From assembly GCA_024803745.1 (NCBI GenBank), contig JANJXV010000010.1, positions 30,243,525 through 30,307,524 on the forward strand: DNA of 64,000 nt. The letters run 5' to 3'. The notes under the pieces were generated by a model. It did not search any database. It saw only the letters and a program-made list of their open reading frames with translations, and was not told where the DNA came from. Below, in pieces: positions 25,109 through 38,135 of the stretch; positions within the stretch are counted from its first letter, which is position 1, and each line of letters opens with the position of its first letter. This DNA is from Megascapheus bottae (lineage: Eukaryota > Chordata > Mammalia > Rodentia > Geomyidae). The position numbers and the translations under genes were made by a program.

Positions 25109-26639
25109 AAACTGAGTTGATTCACCTTGGAGTATAGTCAAGTATTGGTGTATGCAATATTATAATTATACAGATATATATGGTTATATATATCTGTATA
25201 TATATCATGGAAAATACATTCTCATTGTAGGTTTGCTTATTAAGACATTTTAAACTTTTGGAGATTTTCTAAGTTCTTGTTCACCTTAATGAAGAAATTA
25301 TCTAATGAATAGATTTGCAAATTAAAATAACATTTTAAATCTGTAAATCAATGCTGTTAGAAAACACAATTTATCATGAAGTAGAGTTTGCAAAAGTATA
25401 GATACTGAACTACAACAAAGAAAGGCACACTTGGAGAATCATGGCAAACCTGAGAACACTCACATCGAGCAAAAGGAAGAAAGAATATTTTACTTAAGAT
25501 ATCTATTCTCTTAAACACTCTGTACCTTACTGATATGGCATATGGGCTCTCAGTTTCCCCCTTTCCTATCTATCTTTCTACCTATTTTGTATATGTCCTT
25601 CTCTCTCTCTCTTTCCTTATCCCCAGAGATATTCTGTCTCTTCTCAATGTTCTTAATAATTTTTGGAGCTCTATTCTCCACTAATTTCTCATTTTATTTA
25701 TTATTTTCCACAATCTTACTGATGTTACAGTGATGATGCCTAAATCTATATCTCATATTTGATTTCTTCCTAGAGCTCTTGCATACACAGGTATGTGAAA
25801 GTGATCTTAGCAATAACGTCTGAATGCATCTTCCTATCCCACAAATGCACTTCTGTTCTAGAATGTCCACCCACAATTACACACATTTACATTGACCCAG
25901 TTGCTTCAAATTGTAATCCGAAGCTATGTTTGGCCTTTTTCCTTCCTCACACATTTCATAACCACTCATGGAGACTCATCAATCATTTCTATTTCCTAAT
26001 TAGGTATGTAGTTTAAGATACTTTCATCTAATAAATCACTTTTGTTCCTTACGTTCCTAATTGGTCTTCTAAATTCATAATGATCCCCTCGAAGTTATTT
26101 TGTATACAATATAATACACATTTAAAATGGAAACAAAACAAATTCTCTGAGTAGAAACTATAAATATAGCCTAAACCTTAGACTAGCCCCCACACCAACA
26201 TAAATTTCCTAGATATACCTCCATACTATGGTTATGTGAAATTCCATCATAAGAAGAAACTAGGCAAAAGGTGCACAAATACGACTTCTACATATGCTTT
26301 TCTTCATTTTATACTAACACTAATATGAAGTAGTTTTATTGTGATAGTCACAAACTCGTGGGAGTAAAACAGTTTAAAATGGTTATTGTTTAAAAGCAGA
26401 AATCAGTTTAAATGTTCTCTGCTTCCTGCTCCACTTTTTCCTAAAATCTTTTGCAACTTCTGAGTAGCCTTTAAAGAAGTTGCATTGCTTCCTACATCCA
26501 TCGAACGCATTGAGATGCTACAATGACATGTGCTCCCTTTACTATTTCCCCGCAGGACTTGCATGACATCTACACTAGTACCCATTTAGATTATCAACAG
26601 GGCCACTCTTTCTCTTGCCTTAAAATTTCCAGATGAATT
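25109..26639. other. Unique intron, no recognised element
   Basis: Contains a short TA-rich palindromic tract near 25168-25206 (TATATATGGTTATATATATC) and pyrimidine-rich stretches near 25.6 kb. Nothing else recognised. Confidence 0.4.
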
Positions 26640-26955
26640 ATCCCATCTGCTTTATTTATTTCCTCAAATCTTATTCTTGGCTTGTTATCTGGTTATTTTT
26701 CAGACTTTTATTAAATGTCCCTTGATAGGAAAGTTTTCCCAATCATCATCTACTGAATCATCCCGTCAATCTCAAGGAACTGGAACTTCTTTTAGCAACT
26801 CCCACAGCACCCTTTGTTTTTCCTCTCATAAAGGTCTCCATACTTGAAATTTCTTGCAAAAATATCTCCCTTCACACAAGTAGTCCATAAACCCAACATG
26901 GTCAGGGAATTCATGTCTGGAAAGACAATATTTGTTGAGTAAATGAACGAATGAG
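26640..26955 (+). mobile_element. L2 3' end, diverged
   Basis: AACTCCCACAGCACCCTTTG, then AGACAATATTTGTTGAGTAA and ATGAACGAATGAG match the L2 3' part, which ends in AATATTTGTTGAATGAATG. Confidence 0.7.
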
Positions 26956-29229
26956 GCTCTCTCAAATGGCAGCTAAAATTCTACCTCCTTATCCATTTTA
27001 TTACTTCCCAGAGGAGCTGCTATACTATTTATAAAGTTTTATGAGGAGTGATGCTCTACTTTTTAGTAATTAGAAATACTTTCTACCATCATTTGTGAAA
27101 CAAGTTTTCAGGATGGTGGAAGAGCAAATATTGCAAAAACTAAAGGAAATGCATTTATCCTAAATATTCAGTTAGGCCACAGTGAAGTTTCCAAATACAT
27201 AAATATCATATTATCTCAATAACTAACAAAAGGCTAAAAAAAACCACAAATATTTAGACCCTAAAAACAGCTCTACATGCAGTACGTAGACTTAAAGTCC
27301 ATGAAGTATATGAGAGAAGAGAAACTGTCAAGAGCTGACATTGACTGTTATTTTCCCTACCATTATCTTGCAATATGTGCTCAACTTCTCACAACCAGAG
27401 TGCAGTTTACAATGACACAGAAAGCTTGGCATCACTCTAAAGTATTTTTTCTAGTCTTTTGCATGGATGTCACAAATGAGCCTAACATCATCCCAAGAGT
27501 CAAAAGACACACAAGCTACAAGGAATCATCAGAGATTTAATCCCAGGGTGTAAAAAATGAGGAAGTTCACCAAAAATACAGCTCAGAGCAGAAGATTAAT
27601 TGCCTCAGACCTAGTAACAAAACTGACCCCATTTGCAACTAGGTTTTACTGATTTCATAAAAGCATCAATTTGAAAATATTTTGATCCAGCATACTAAGG
27701 CTTTTCATACCCTTTTAAAAGTACAAATAAGCCTCTAACTCTGGAAGGAACAAGAATGCAATTCAGACTTGAATAATTACTATTAATAAAATATTATTAG
27801 TTATATCATTCTATTGTACAATATATAGCATATGTAAATTATATCAAAAACATTAAGCAATATTGGAAAAATATAAATGCAGATACTAATGTTATAAGTA
27901 TTTTAATATTAAAATTCTATATTTACCTTTAATATCTGTGAGATGTTATAAGTCTGCATTTTAAGTTTTGTCTTATAAAATAATTGAAGAAATAGGAAGC
28001 TTTATGTCATGATGACTGAGAAATAAATTCATTACAAAAACATGTGATGGTATTGATTTGGGGCAGAGCAGGTGAGTTCAAGGAAATTCTTGAGCAATCT
28101 ACTGTTTCTCATGGGTACCTGTCTCATTTATCTTTTGAATGGTAATTTTTTTCACAAAAAGACCTAGGACACATATCTTATCTACCATGTATGTGAGTAG
28201 AACTTTTCCAGTCCCTGAATTAGTGTTCATCATTCACTTGAGTGAGATTTAATATCCTCTCTTTGATATTAAAATCATGTTTAAAATCTTTGAAGGGATA
28301 AGTAAATAACCATTTCTTTGTCCTATTAGCTATGCTGAGGTTTTAGAAATCAATGTTTTCTATATTCCTGTCCAGAAAGTCGGGCAAAACATGTTTACAT
28401 GTCAACATCCCTGAAGAGTATCTGTGAAAAGACCCTGTCAGATCTCTCTGCCAGGGTCAGATCTCACACAATTTGGCCATGATTCTGTATCTTCACTCAT
28501 ACCTACCATCTTCAAAATGGCATGAAAAAAACATCTGCCTCTAGGATTGTAGTAAAGAACTGTGCTAAGATACATGGAATAATTTACATTCCTGGAAATA
28601 ATAAATGCAAAATCAAAGGCAGCTGTGTCATTGAAATGAAAGTCTAGTGGACAAAGAGCAAAAAGAATTAAAGCCCAGATGTGAAGTAAGAAGACTCCCA
28701 GAAAAAACCAGCTGCTGTAGTTGGTATGAAAGTCTGCCCCTTACCTACATCACACACCTCTTTCACATGCATCACATTTTAAATACCTAACAACTCTTTA
28801 CTCTAGCATTCACTACCCTGGATGTTTTAGATGGGAATGGCTCACACAAGATTGGAGGCACTTCAAGCCACCTGCTTATCTAGATCTCATATGTCATCAT
28901 GAGGTTTATCAGAACAGGTTAAAACTCAGACACTGCAACCCAATCCAGGCATTCAGATTTAAAAGGACTATATGAGTCCTATATTATCCATTTATATTAT
29001 TAACAAATGTCTTAAAATTCCATATCTTACCACAGATCACACTTGCAGAAACACTATCCTTGGGGTTCTATGCTCTGTTTTTTGGGGGGTTCGGTAGATT
29101 AGCTTCCACAAATGAATTGTCTTCGAGAGTCTACAGTTTAAAAATAAAGCCTAGAGCTTGTATGAGGGATTGACATAAGAAATAGTCATGTTTTGCCAAA
29201 ATTTATCCATGTATATCTCTTCAGTATTT
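26956..29229. other. Unique intron, no recognised element
   Basis: About 2.3 kb free of young repeats. The 87-codon frame at 27277-27540 has no known domain. This is one of the longest repeat-poor blocks of the window. Confidence 0.45.
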
Positions 29230-29550
29230 TGACCTTTGAACTTAGGGCCTCATGCTCGGCCATGACTCTGCTTTTTTCTTTTTGCTTTGGTTATTTTCCC
29301 CATATAGTCTCAGTTTTCTGTTCTGGCTGGGATTAAACTCTGATCCTTCAGACTTTGACTTCCCAAATAACTATGAATAAATACCTATCAAAGCTTTTTT
29401 ATCTTTTATGTTTTCTTTCCTTTCCTTTTTCTCTCTTTCTACTAGTGATTTCTCTACATAGCAGCCCAGGCTAGTTTCATGCTGGCAATTCTCCTTCCCT
29501 CACCTCAAGAGAGCTGGGACTGCAGGCATGTGGCATAATACCTGGCTATA
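29230..29550 (-). mobile_element. Old ID-like and B1-like SINE pair, reverse orientation
   Basis: TTGAACTTAGGGCCTCATGC is the complement of an ID-like B-box region. Further right, CAGCCCAGGCTAGTTTCATG and GAGAGCTGGGACTGCAGGCA are the complement of a B1 head. A CT-rich spacer separates them. More diverged than the other SINEs. Confidence 0.65.
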
Positions 29551-30316
29551 CTTAGATATTTTCTTTTAGGCTTTGAGGAAATTCTACTTCCCCTATAGAA
29601 TGTAACATGCTTTCATTCTTGAAACATCTTTTTCTTTTGACCAGTCAATTCTTTCACATATATTCTACAGGTGTACTTTAGAAAGAATACACGTTGAACT
29701 TGTGCATCTAAAAGTTGTTTGTTTGTTCTTTTTTACCCATGCCTTTGCCTTAGTCTGGGATCTCTGAGCAATCAAAGCTCCAGAAAGAGCTTTATACAGG
29801 CAGTTTCTTTAAGAAAGTCACCCCAAAATATAAAAGGAAAGAATAAGCAGAGAAGAACTCAGATGAGTCTCAATCATGAAATTAGTGGACACTATTCATA
29901 AACAAAACTCCATGCCATTGTTGAAAAATGGTGACTCAACACTGTGCTTATCTTCCATTCTAGTGGTGACAACTCCATCCTTCTGTGGGTACATTTACCT
30001 AAGTGAATCTTACCAATAGCACAAAACAGGGAAAGACGAAATGAGGCTCAACTGCGCTGTTGTACTGTGAGGTTATACCTGTATGTAAGTTGCTATCATC
30101 ATAGATAAAGTGAACACCGTGGCCTGACAACATGTGATGATGGGCAAAGGATTACTGGAACGCTCATGGAAAATGTTTGCTTTTTCCTCTGCATCCATTT
30201 CAAATCCACTGGTCAAGGGAAATCTCTTTAGAGAGTTAATGTCAGATGTAAGGCTTAAAGGATACCAAGTAATTCACTGTGGGCAAAAATGTGCTCAAAA
30301 GATGTAAGAACACAGA

Positions 30317-31381
30317 CAGTTATACAGCACTATTCACCATAGCAAAGATATGGAACCAGCCCAGATGTCCCTCAGTGTGGGGCACATCACATCAAAGGTA
30401 AAAGGCCTACCTCATGGCCCAGTGCTCACTTCCTGGTTTTGGAGATTCAACCTGCCTGTCTCCTGGTTGGGAGGTTTGGCTATGGTTTGTGATGTAAAAT
30501 AAGGCTACCTCGAACCCATGGATTGGCCCCTCTGCCCTCTCTGACCGCACCTACCTCCCCCTGTCCTGCCTACTTCTATGCTAATAGATTCCTGCATCTT
30601 ACTTTAGCCCCTGGTATCTTCCCATTAAAGGAGTCTGCTGTGACATTCTCCCTGGCGCGTCTGTGTCTTCCCTCTGGAGAAGGGAGGGCTGGGTGAAGGC
30701 GGCCAGCCGGCCCTATCCTTTCTCGGTCTCGGTCTGGTCTTAGTCAGGGCGTGTTCTCTTTGCCCTTCCTGCTGGTCAGGAGGCAAAGAGTGCTAAAAAC
30801 CCCGACACCTCAGTAGATGATTGGATCAAGAAAAACGTGGTTATTTATATACAATGGAATTCTATGCTGCCATCAGACAGAATGGCATCGCCCCATTTGT
30901 AAGGAAATAGGAAGACTTGGAAAAAATCATATCAAAGTGAACTAAGGCAGACCCAAAGGAACATAGGCTCCATGCTTTTCCTCATTTGTAATAATTAGTA
31001 CACACCTACCTGAGGTTTACAATAGCCCAAAACCTAGATACATAAGGCCATATAGGATGAGGCTAACTGAAAGGATCTCCAGGATATGGAAACAGGAGCT
31101 TCATCTTGTGTGATTGTTGTTCTTAATGTGCTGTTATTTCTCTTCTCCTTTGTTGCCCTTTGTTAATCTCATATTGTTACTGTATCTGACCTTGTTACCT
31201 GACATATTATATATATGCTTATTTGTTTATTTGAAATAGGAAAGGGAAAGGGGAAAAACAAGATGATTGGGAGGGGGGAGGGAAATGGGGACAAAAAGAT
31301 GAGAAGGGGTATTAATGTGTGAGAAGTGATGCACCTATTATCTGGTGAATATAACTGTAATCCTTTATATATTACAATAAA
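30317..31381 (+). mobile_element. L1, 5'-truncated, interrupted by a solo LTR
   Basis: Starts in ORF2 (CACTATTCACCATAGCAAAG, the AALFTIAK region), resumes after the LTR with GATGATTGGATCAAG, then ATGGAATTCTATGCTGCCAT, and ends TATTACAATAAAAAAA. A perfect 20-bp target-site duplication lies at 30297-30316 and 31382-31401 (begins AAAAGATGTAAG). Without the LTR the L1 is about 630 bp. A chance reverse frame of 126 codons over the 3' UTR is not a gene. Confidence 0.95.
30376..30807 (+). mobile_element. Solo endogenous-retrovirus LTR inside an L1
   Basis: A 432-bp block foreign to the L1 begins TGTGGGGCAC and ends ACCCCGACA, the TG...CA termini of a retroviral LTR. Its 6-bp target-site duplication CCTCAG lies at 30370-30375 and 30808-30813. 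ATTAAA at 30624-30629 followed by GGAGTCTGCTG could be the polyadenylation signal and R region. It is GC- and CpG-richer than the host. No gag, pol or env sequence is present, so it is the product of LTR-LTR recombination. The 6-bp duplication suggests a class II (ERVK-like) element; the family is not identified and orientation is inferred from the ATTAAA. Confidence 0.88.
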
Positions 31382-31401
31382 AAAAGATGTAAGAACACAG
31401 A

Positions 31402-32703
31402 TAAAGGCAAAGAAACCAGTTTTTTGATTCATACATTTCATGTGTATCAGACAAAGGGTATAACCAAAAGTACGGACACAAAATAGAATGATATATTTAA
31501 GAGAATGTAAACATTGATTGTGTACCCAGGAACCACTACTCGAGCACAATGAAGAGCTAAGCGATGTTGAAAAATTATTCCACGCTAAGAGACTTTCTCT
31601 TCATTATGAACATCTCAGAGATAACTTAAAGGCTCTTTGGCAGGAGATGTCCTAGTAGGAACAACAGACCATTTGTCAGGATGTCAGGATTATCCTACAG
31701 ACTGGAATGATGGAGAACGGAGAAGATTCTTGGGAAGTCTTTACAAAGGAAAATCATAGGCGTCACAGCTAAATGGCATGGAGGGGAGAAAGAGGCTCAG
31801 GGTGAGTCATAGGCTTCTGACTTGAACAACTGGATTGGTGACTAACTAGCATGAGTATATGCCTAATTGACTCAAGGTTTAAACAAACCCAGGTCTCCAA
31901 TTTTCCAGTTGTTTTCTGTGAGTCAGACTATCTTGGCCCAACTATCAAAATAAGGCCAATTCTGAATATCTATTTTCAAGAACACCACCCTTTGTTGTAC
32001 TCTTTCTTGCTTACACCCAATGAGATGGGCTCTTTACTTTGTACACTAGGAACAAAAAATCCTAGTGCCTACACAAAAGAACAAACATGCGATGGTCTTC
32101 AGAGATCTTTGAACATAAAATCTGTTGGGATTAGAGGCCCACCTGAGGCAAGAAGATGTAGAGAGTTCATAATAGAAGAGTTCAACAGAAGCCAAGGAAA
32201 AGAATGGAGATTAGGATAATGTGGGTAATGCCATAGGCATCACAATGAAAAATTCCACAAAGTGCTTTGCTGGCAAAAGAAAACGCATCTATGGTTCAAC
32301 CCTGGCTACTAGATTTTTTCCATTTGTACTATTTGTAAATATACATTTCCAGAGAGTCCATGAGACATTTTCCTTGACAATTTACCTAAATTCCTCACTT
32401 GACCTTATCTCATAATGCAACCATAACTGGAAGAGATTTATCCCCAAATTACACTTTCATAGGAGGACAGTTAGACATAATCCTATTAGTGTTGAGTGTA
32501 TTAGGGGGCAGGGAGGTAAGGAAAATGACTTGAGGCAAGGAAACATGTCAAAAGCTATGGGTTTCTTACCTACTAGCTATGTCACTCTGCTCAGCACCAG
32601 CAGCATAAAATCACTTTGAAAGCACATCTTCATTGTTCTCTATGTCACCAAAAAGCAAGATTCGGATCACACTAAAATTGAGAGGTTCAAACTACATACT
32701 GCT
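31402..32703. other. Unique intron, no recognised element
   Basis: Contains a 122-codon chance frame (31851-32219) with no known domain and no coding-type context. No repeat recognised. Confidence 0.45.
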
Positions 32704-32942
32704 TGAGCCACTGCTCATACTATAATCCAGGTTACTCAAGACGCTGAGTTCTGAGGATTGAGATTTGAAGACAGCCAGGACAAGACAGTCCTTGAGACTC
32801 TTATCTCTAATTAACCACAAGAAAACCAGAAATGGAGCAGTTGTTTAATGAGGTAGAGCACTAGCTTAGAACAAAAAGGCTCAGTAACTGTATCTATGTC
32901 CTGAGTTCAAGCCCAACAACCATTACGAAAAAAAAAAAAAAA
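32704..32942 (+). mobile_element. SINE, B1-like plus ID-like, diverged
   Basis: GAGCCACTGCTCATACTATA, GAGACTCTTATCTCTAATTA and GAGGTAGAGCACTAGC, ending in a run of about 15 A. Confidence 0.85.
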
Positions 32943-32965
32943 GCTGTTCAGATAGATGCCTTCAT

Positions 32966-33198
32966 GCCAGGCGCTACTGGTTCAAACCTAAAATCTTACT
33001 CAGGAGTCTGTGGTCTGAGGATCACAGTTCCAGTTCACCCCAAGTAGGAAAATCAATGAGACTTTGATATCCAATTAACTATCAACATTACCAAAGTACA
33101 GCTGTGGCTCAAAAGGTAACATTGAACAAAACAGCTAGGGGGCAATCTAGGCCCTGAATTTAAACCCTAGTACTAACACAAAAATTAAAAATAGAGCA
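32966..33198 (+). mobile_element. SINE, B1-like plus ID-like, diverged
   Basis: TGCCAGGCGCTACTGGTTCA, GTCTGTGGTCTGAGGATCAC and GGCTCAAAAGGTAACATTG, with a degraded A-rich end. It follows the previous copy head to tail. Confidence 0.82.
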
Positions 33199-34261
33199 TC
33201 AATTTCCAGTGACTAAAACTTACTGTCATTAAATGTTTTTCATCAAATTAAAATCTTTGCTGTTAAATCAATAACTGTTAGCACTACACTTGAAACATGA
33301 ATATTGAATGTTTGCTGTTCCTTTTACACATTCCATCTTATTCTGTCTTATTAAACAAGCAATAAACCCTAGCCTTTAATTACCAAGCATTTAATTTCAA
33401 TTACTAACAGTGTATAAGATATTCCCATGATGATTGAAAACAAGATTGCTGCAAAAGGCTGTTTATCAGACTGTAAAATACTAGGTGCATTTGATGTGTC
33501 ATTCTATATCCTCCATTGGAAGTGTGGACAGACTTTGGGCATCTTAGCTTGAAAACCATTTAGCCTGAGGGTCATGTTGCTCCCATGATTTTTCCTTACT
33601 TTTTAAATTTTTCCTTTACAAATTAAGAGCTTACATGACACTACTTTTCCACAACAAAGCCACGGATGCAAAGCAGATAGCACAAGTTACAATGAAAGAG
33701 AACAAATGGAAATTTAGAAGACCTTAATGTACCATAGACAAGTAGCTAACAATTTTAAAATATGAGGATAGCTAGATTTCACTTTTTGATTTCCAAACAA
33801 GCAATGACTTTTGAGTTCTAGTCAGTACATGAAAGTAGTAGGATACATTAGTACTTCTGGGCTCAACAAAAATTAAATTTTAGACATAAAATTGATATTT
33901 ACACTCATTCTATCCAATTTTAGTATAAAAAATCCTTTTTTACAGGAAAAGAAAAAAGTGTCGATATTTTAAAACCACCTATCTAGGGAAAGTAGAAATT
34001 GACTCATGAAGTTGATGTGAGAATTAAATGAGTTAAGATATGTAAAGTACAGGGAATATTGAAGGTCAGATGCAAACTCAAAGTAGATATTCTTTCTAGT
34101 ATACTTTTAGACAAACAGAAGAAGCTGTTTGAGAATTTGTTTGCCCAAGAGGCCATAGAGAGCAATGGCATGCAAACTAAACTGGATTCTAAGCAGTAAT
34201 TTAGTTCACTTTCTAATTTAGCTTTTTTTTGGAAATCTCCCTGCTTCTTTTGTAAATATTT
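33199..34261. other. Unique intron, no recognised element
   Basis: AT-rich, repeat-poor. No exon recognised. Confidence 0.45.
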
Positions 34262-34487
34262 TTTGGGGGGTGATGGGGCTTGAACTCAGCCTGGGTGCTG
34301 TCCCTGAACTCTTCAGCCCAAGGCAACCACCCTACCCTGGAGCCAAGCCCCACCTTCAGTTTTCTAGAAGTTAATTGGAGATACGAGTCTCAGGTCTTTT
34401 GGTGCCCAGGCTGGCTTTGAAACTTGATCCTCAGATTTCAGCCTCCTGAGTAGCTAACATTTCAGGTGGGAGCTACCATGCCTTATA
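34262..34487 (-). mobile_element. SINE, B1-like plus ID-like, reverse orientation
   Basis: GGGGCTTGAACTCAGCCTGG, CCCTACCCTGGAGCCAAGCC, GTTAATTGGAGATACGAGTC and GGTGCCCAGGCTGGCTTTGA, ending GTAGCTAACATTTCAGGTG. Confidence 0.92.
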
Positions 34488-35082
34488 GATAAATTTTAAA
34501 AATTTATGGGATATAGTTAAAGCCATACTGACATGACAAATAAAAGCTATCCTGTCATTAATTGTAAAACAAATTTCCTACATAAAATTTTAGATATTAA
34601 TATTTTCATAATAAGATCAACATGTACACATTCTTACATTTACAAAATTTTCTTTCATGAGTATTCCAGAATTATTACTGGGGAAACAAAATCTTTAGTG
34701 TTCTGGAATTTAGGGATTGAAAACCTAAGGTCTCCCTTCTTTCTTATGTTTCCAATTCCCTTCAGTGACGGATCTTTGCTAATCGTTTTGTTGTCTGTAT
34801 GAACAGGCAATCAAAGCATACATGAAGTAAAACAGAAAGAGGAAGATACACATACATATATGCATACATAAACATTACACCAGTGATAAGAAAATTAGAT
34901 AAAACTATTTCAAACACTAACATAAGGACATCAAATTGCGTCCACAGAAGGGAAAGACAAGAGGCTATTACATTGAAAAGTCTCTAAGAAAATTCCATGA
35001 AGAAAGGCAAACCAGAGAATGTGAAACATTTTACTTAGAAATTAAAAACAGAAATCAAGCCTCTGATAAAAATAAGTAGACT

Positions 35083-35315
35083 AAGCCTGGCATGGTGGCT
35101 CAGGCCTGTAATCATAGCTATTCAGGAGGTGGTGATCTGAGGATCAAGGTTCAAAGCCAGCCCAGGCACAAAAGGACCTGAGACTTTTATCTCCAATTAA
35201 CCACTAGAAAACAGGAAGTGGGGCTTGGCTCAAGGGTAGGGCAGTAGCCTTGAGCTGAATGAAGAGCTCAGGGACAGCTCCCAGGCTGAGTTCAACCCCT
35301 ATGACCCTGAAAATA
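35083..35315 (+). mobile_element. SINE, B1-like plus ID-like, exact target-site duplication
   Basis: GCCTGGCATGGTGGCTCAGG, GATCTGAGGATCAAGGTTCA, TTATCTCCAATTAACCACTA and GGCTCAAGGGTAGGGCAGTA. AAATAAGTAGACT is duplicated exactly at 35070-35082 and 35316-35328. This is the best-preserved copy here and a good subfamily reference. Confidence 0.95.
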
Positions 35316-35328
35316 AAATAAGTAGACT

Positions 35329-37014
35329 GACCATCTTATCATGTTTCCTACTGAGAAGACAGATGGGAAGAGTACCCAAGGAAATACTTTACTGAAGTCC
35401 TTTAGTTCTTGATGATTGTAAGGCCACATGTATGGATCAAAAGTAATATTAAATCATTTTTAAAAAACAAAGCTAATTACATCAGTCATTGATAGAATTC
35501 CTTTCTAGAATTTCCAGGTCCATCAGTAAGGAACCATTTAGATGTGCTAGTGATTGGAAGGAGTAAGCCATGAGACATTTCTGTGAAAAGGTGTCATAAA
35601 CACTTATTATACTAGACACGAAATGCTGTCAAACAAGTAGGTTATGAGCCAGTGAAGGATAATGCCACAATTGAACATCCCAGTCTATTTTATGTATCAA
35701 GAGAACAGGGTAGAGGGAACCTAATGATACAGTTAGTGAAGAAGTAGCTGTCACCAGTTTAGGAAGAGAGGGAGATATCTAGCACATTGTGGTTTGCACA
35801 GTGACTTTGTCTGAAGTGTCTGAGATTGGTCATGCCACACAGAACAATATGACTTAGCTAGAAGCGCCTATCAGTCTGTGATGTCTTTGAAGTCTAGCTA
35901 TAAGCTATAATCCACCCAGATAGTACAGCCTGTCTTTTCCTTTTCCCTCCCTCCCTCCCTCTGTTCTCCCCTCCCTCCCTTCCTCTTTCAATTTTCATTC
36001 TTTCTTTCCTTGTTACCAAAACAAGATGCACATGTCTGTCATTTTGACTTATATGAATTGTGTTTTATATGTGACTTTTCCTCCCTCCAGAAATTATAGC
36101 ATCCCTAGTTATCAGAGACTCGTGTATATCATCTGCCAGTGTAAACCAGACCTACTACTTATTTTACTACTGTAAAAGAGTTAAAGGAACATATCTGATG
36201 TCATCCAGCTACTGTTCAGATACGTTGGGATTGGAAGTAGTGTGTTGTGCTGAAATAACCTACACATGCCATTCCATAAGATGGATGGCACTCGTTGTTT
36301 GGGAGGTCAAATTTCAGTTTGCTCTACAAAATGCCTTTCACATGGGCTTTGGCCTTTGTTGAGCAGGTTGGGTTAGCAGAGCTCTAAGAATTTAGTCCTG
36401 TGGCTTTTGATCAAATCAACTCCTGAGGAAGATTAAAGCATCAAATTGTCAAGTGCCATCCTCATTTGACAGGGAGCAGCTAGTGTTCTTGGGTGAGGGC
36501 AACAGATGTTTCCAGCATTTCTGCCAAAGTCTTTAGTGAGGACATGGAGCTAGAGGTGCAGCAGAAGGGACAACAGATGTATGTACAATCTGAGCTGGAC
36601 AGGGCTGGCAGTGATGAGGGTCTGTGTTGAGGCTTAGTGCCAACAATCACCATCTAGAGAACATTGAGTGTAGTGGTGTAGCAGTGTTCCTTAATTCTGT
36701 GTCATTGCAGCCACTCATTAAATGTGCCAGTTAGAAAACTATTGGCATATCTAATTATATAAGACCACCCATGAAACTTGGCATGGCCTCATCCTTCGAT
36801 GTCCTACTAGATAATAATGACATAAATGTAGAGAAAGAAAGGAAAAAAAAAAAAACCTCCCAGGCCCGTAGTTATCATTAAATGTGAAAGGAAAAAAAGT
36901 ACATATAATCATTTCTTCGTTAAAAACAATTTTCGGCCATCAAACAAAATATCTTCACGCCAGAAGAAGGCAGAATAATGGTTTCTCTAAATTCCTGGAA
37001 TTTGGGGATAGATT
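35329..37014. other. Mostly unique intron
   Basis: Contains a CT-rich simple tract at 35938-36008 and otherwise no recognised repeat. 36240-36720 is closer to 45% GC than its flanks and has no known element. Confidence 0.4.
35938..36008. repeat. (CCCT)n pyrimidine-rich simple repeat
   Basis: CCCTCCCTCCCTCCCTC with variants. Confidence 0.93.
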
Positions 37015-37465
37015 GCACTAAAAGGGATTGAGGCTTGGAGATCCAATTAAGGGTTTGTCTCTTGGATTGGGAGATTAATTTTGGCTGATCCACGCAGATT
37101 CAATATAATATCAAAGATCCTAGTCCACATGGACTAGGTGAGGAGAATCCGGGAGGAGAATCAGAATGGGGGCCATGCAATCATAAAAATATGGGATTGG
37201 CACTATTAGCTTTGAAGATAGAATGGGGCAGAGCTGAGGAATACTAACAGCCTCTAGAAGCTGGAGAGGAAAAAAAAATAAGGAAAGTAATGTTTTGCCC
37301 TAGAACTCTCAGAAAAGAAGCCCTGATGATACTTTCATATACTTTGATTTTTATCTCAGTGAGACCCTTAATCAGACGGCAGACCTTGAAAACTATGGCT
37401 GGAGTTGCTTTCAGCCACTAAGGTTATGGTAGTAGCAACAGAGAACTAGTGCCTAATTTAAGAAA
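37015..37465 (+). mobile_element. MLT1-like (MaLR) LTR, old
   Basis: Recognised by words typical of these mammalian LTRs: AATATCAAAGATCCTAGTCC, TTAGCTTTGAAGATAGAATG, CAGCCTCTAGAAGCTGGAGA, ATTTTTATCTCAGTGAGACC, and the end TTTCAGCCACTAAGGTTATG. No internal retroviral sequence adjoins it. Confidence 0.8.
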
Positions 37466-37924
37466 AAAAAATGAATAATTAATACAGCTATATCACACTA
37501 AGAGGAACGAATGAGTTTATTGGATATTTTGTCTGGTCTGTTCCCTATTTAAGCCATGTGTACTTAATTGACTGCAGAAATGTAAAGCTCAAAATGTCAA
37601 ACGTGGATGGGCATTGTAAATCATCTAATACAAACACCTCTATCTATGTGTGGGAAAGTCCTTAGGTTGGATAGACCTGGCAAACTGCTAACACACGAGG
37701 GCTAGGAAATGCAGTGGAAAGTAATCAGAATATGATCCAAAAAACACAAAGGAAGATTATATAGTAGGCCTGCAAAAAATAATTATATGTGTATAAACTG
37801 ACTTCAGAGCTATGAACACCCCACTGGATGCCTTCCTCTCTCTTCAAGAGGCATCTCCCCATTAGGAGCCATGTTAGAAAGATGAGAGAAATCTGAAAGC
37901 TCCTCTTTGCTAATACTTACAAAG

Positions 37925-38135
37925 TGTACTCTTTTCTTTTTAAAATTGTTATGGTAAATGAGATGTACAAAGGGATTACAGTTACTTAAATCAGGTAATG
38001 AGTACATTTATTTTTGAGTAATGTCACCCCTTACCTCTCTCCCTCCCAATCCCCACCCCAGTACCCACCCACAAGTTGCATAGTTCATTTTCAATTTGGT
38101 GTCTAGTAAATACCCACTGCTGTATTTGTTACCTT
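37925..38135 (-). mobile_element. L1-type 3' UTR fragment, reverse orientation
   Basis: GTACAAAGGGATTACAGTTA and TGAGTAATGTCACCCCTTAC with a C/T-rich stretch (CCCTCCCAATCCCCACCCCA) resemble the complement of the 3' UTR at 63.2-63.3 kb. The subfamily is different from the youngest L1s here. Confidence 0.55.

Noticed and set aside
30376..30807. LTR as part of a complete provirus
   Set aside because: L1 sequence resumes immediately after the 6-bp duplication on both sides; there is no internal viral sequence.
31851..32219. 122-codon open frame
   Set aside because: No recognised domain, no splice sites or promoter, composition like surrounding intron.
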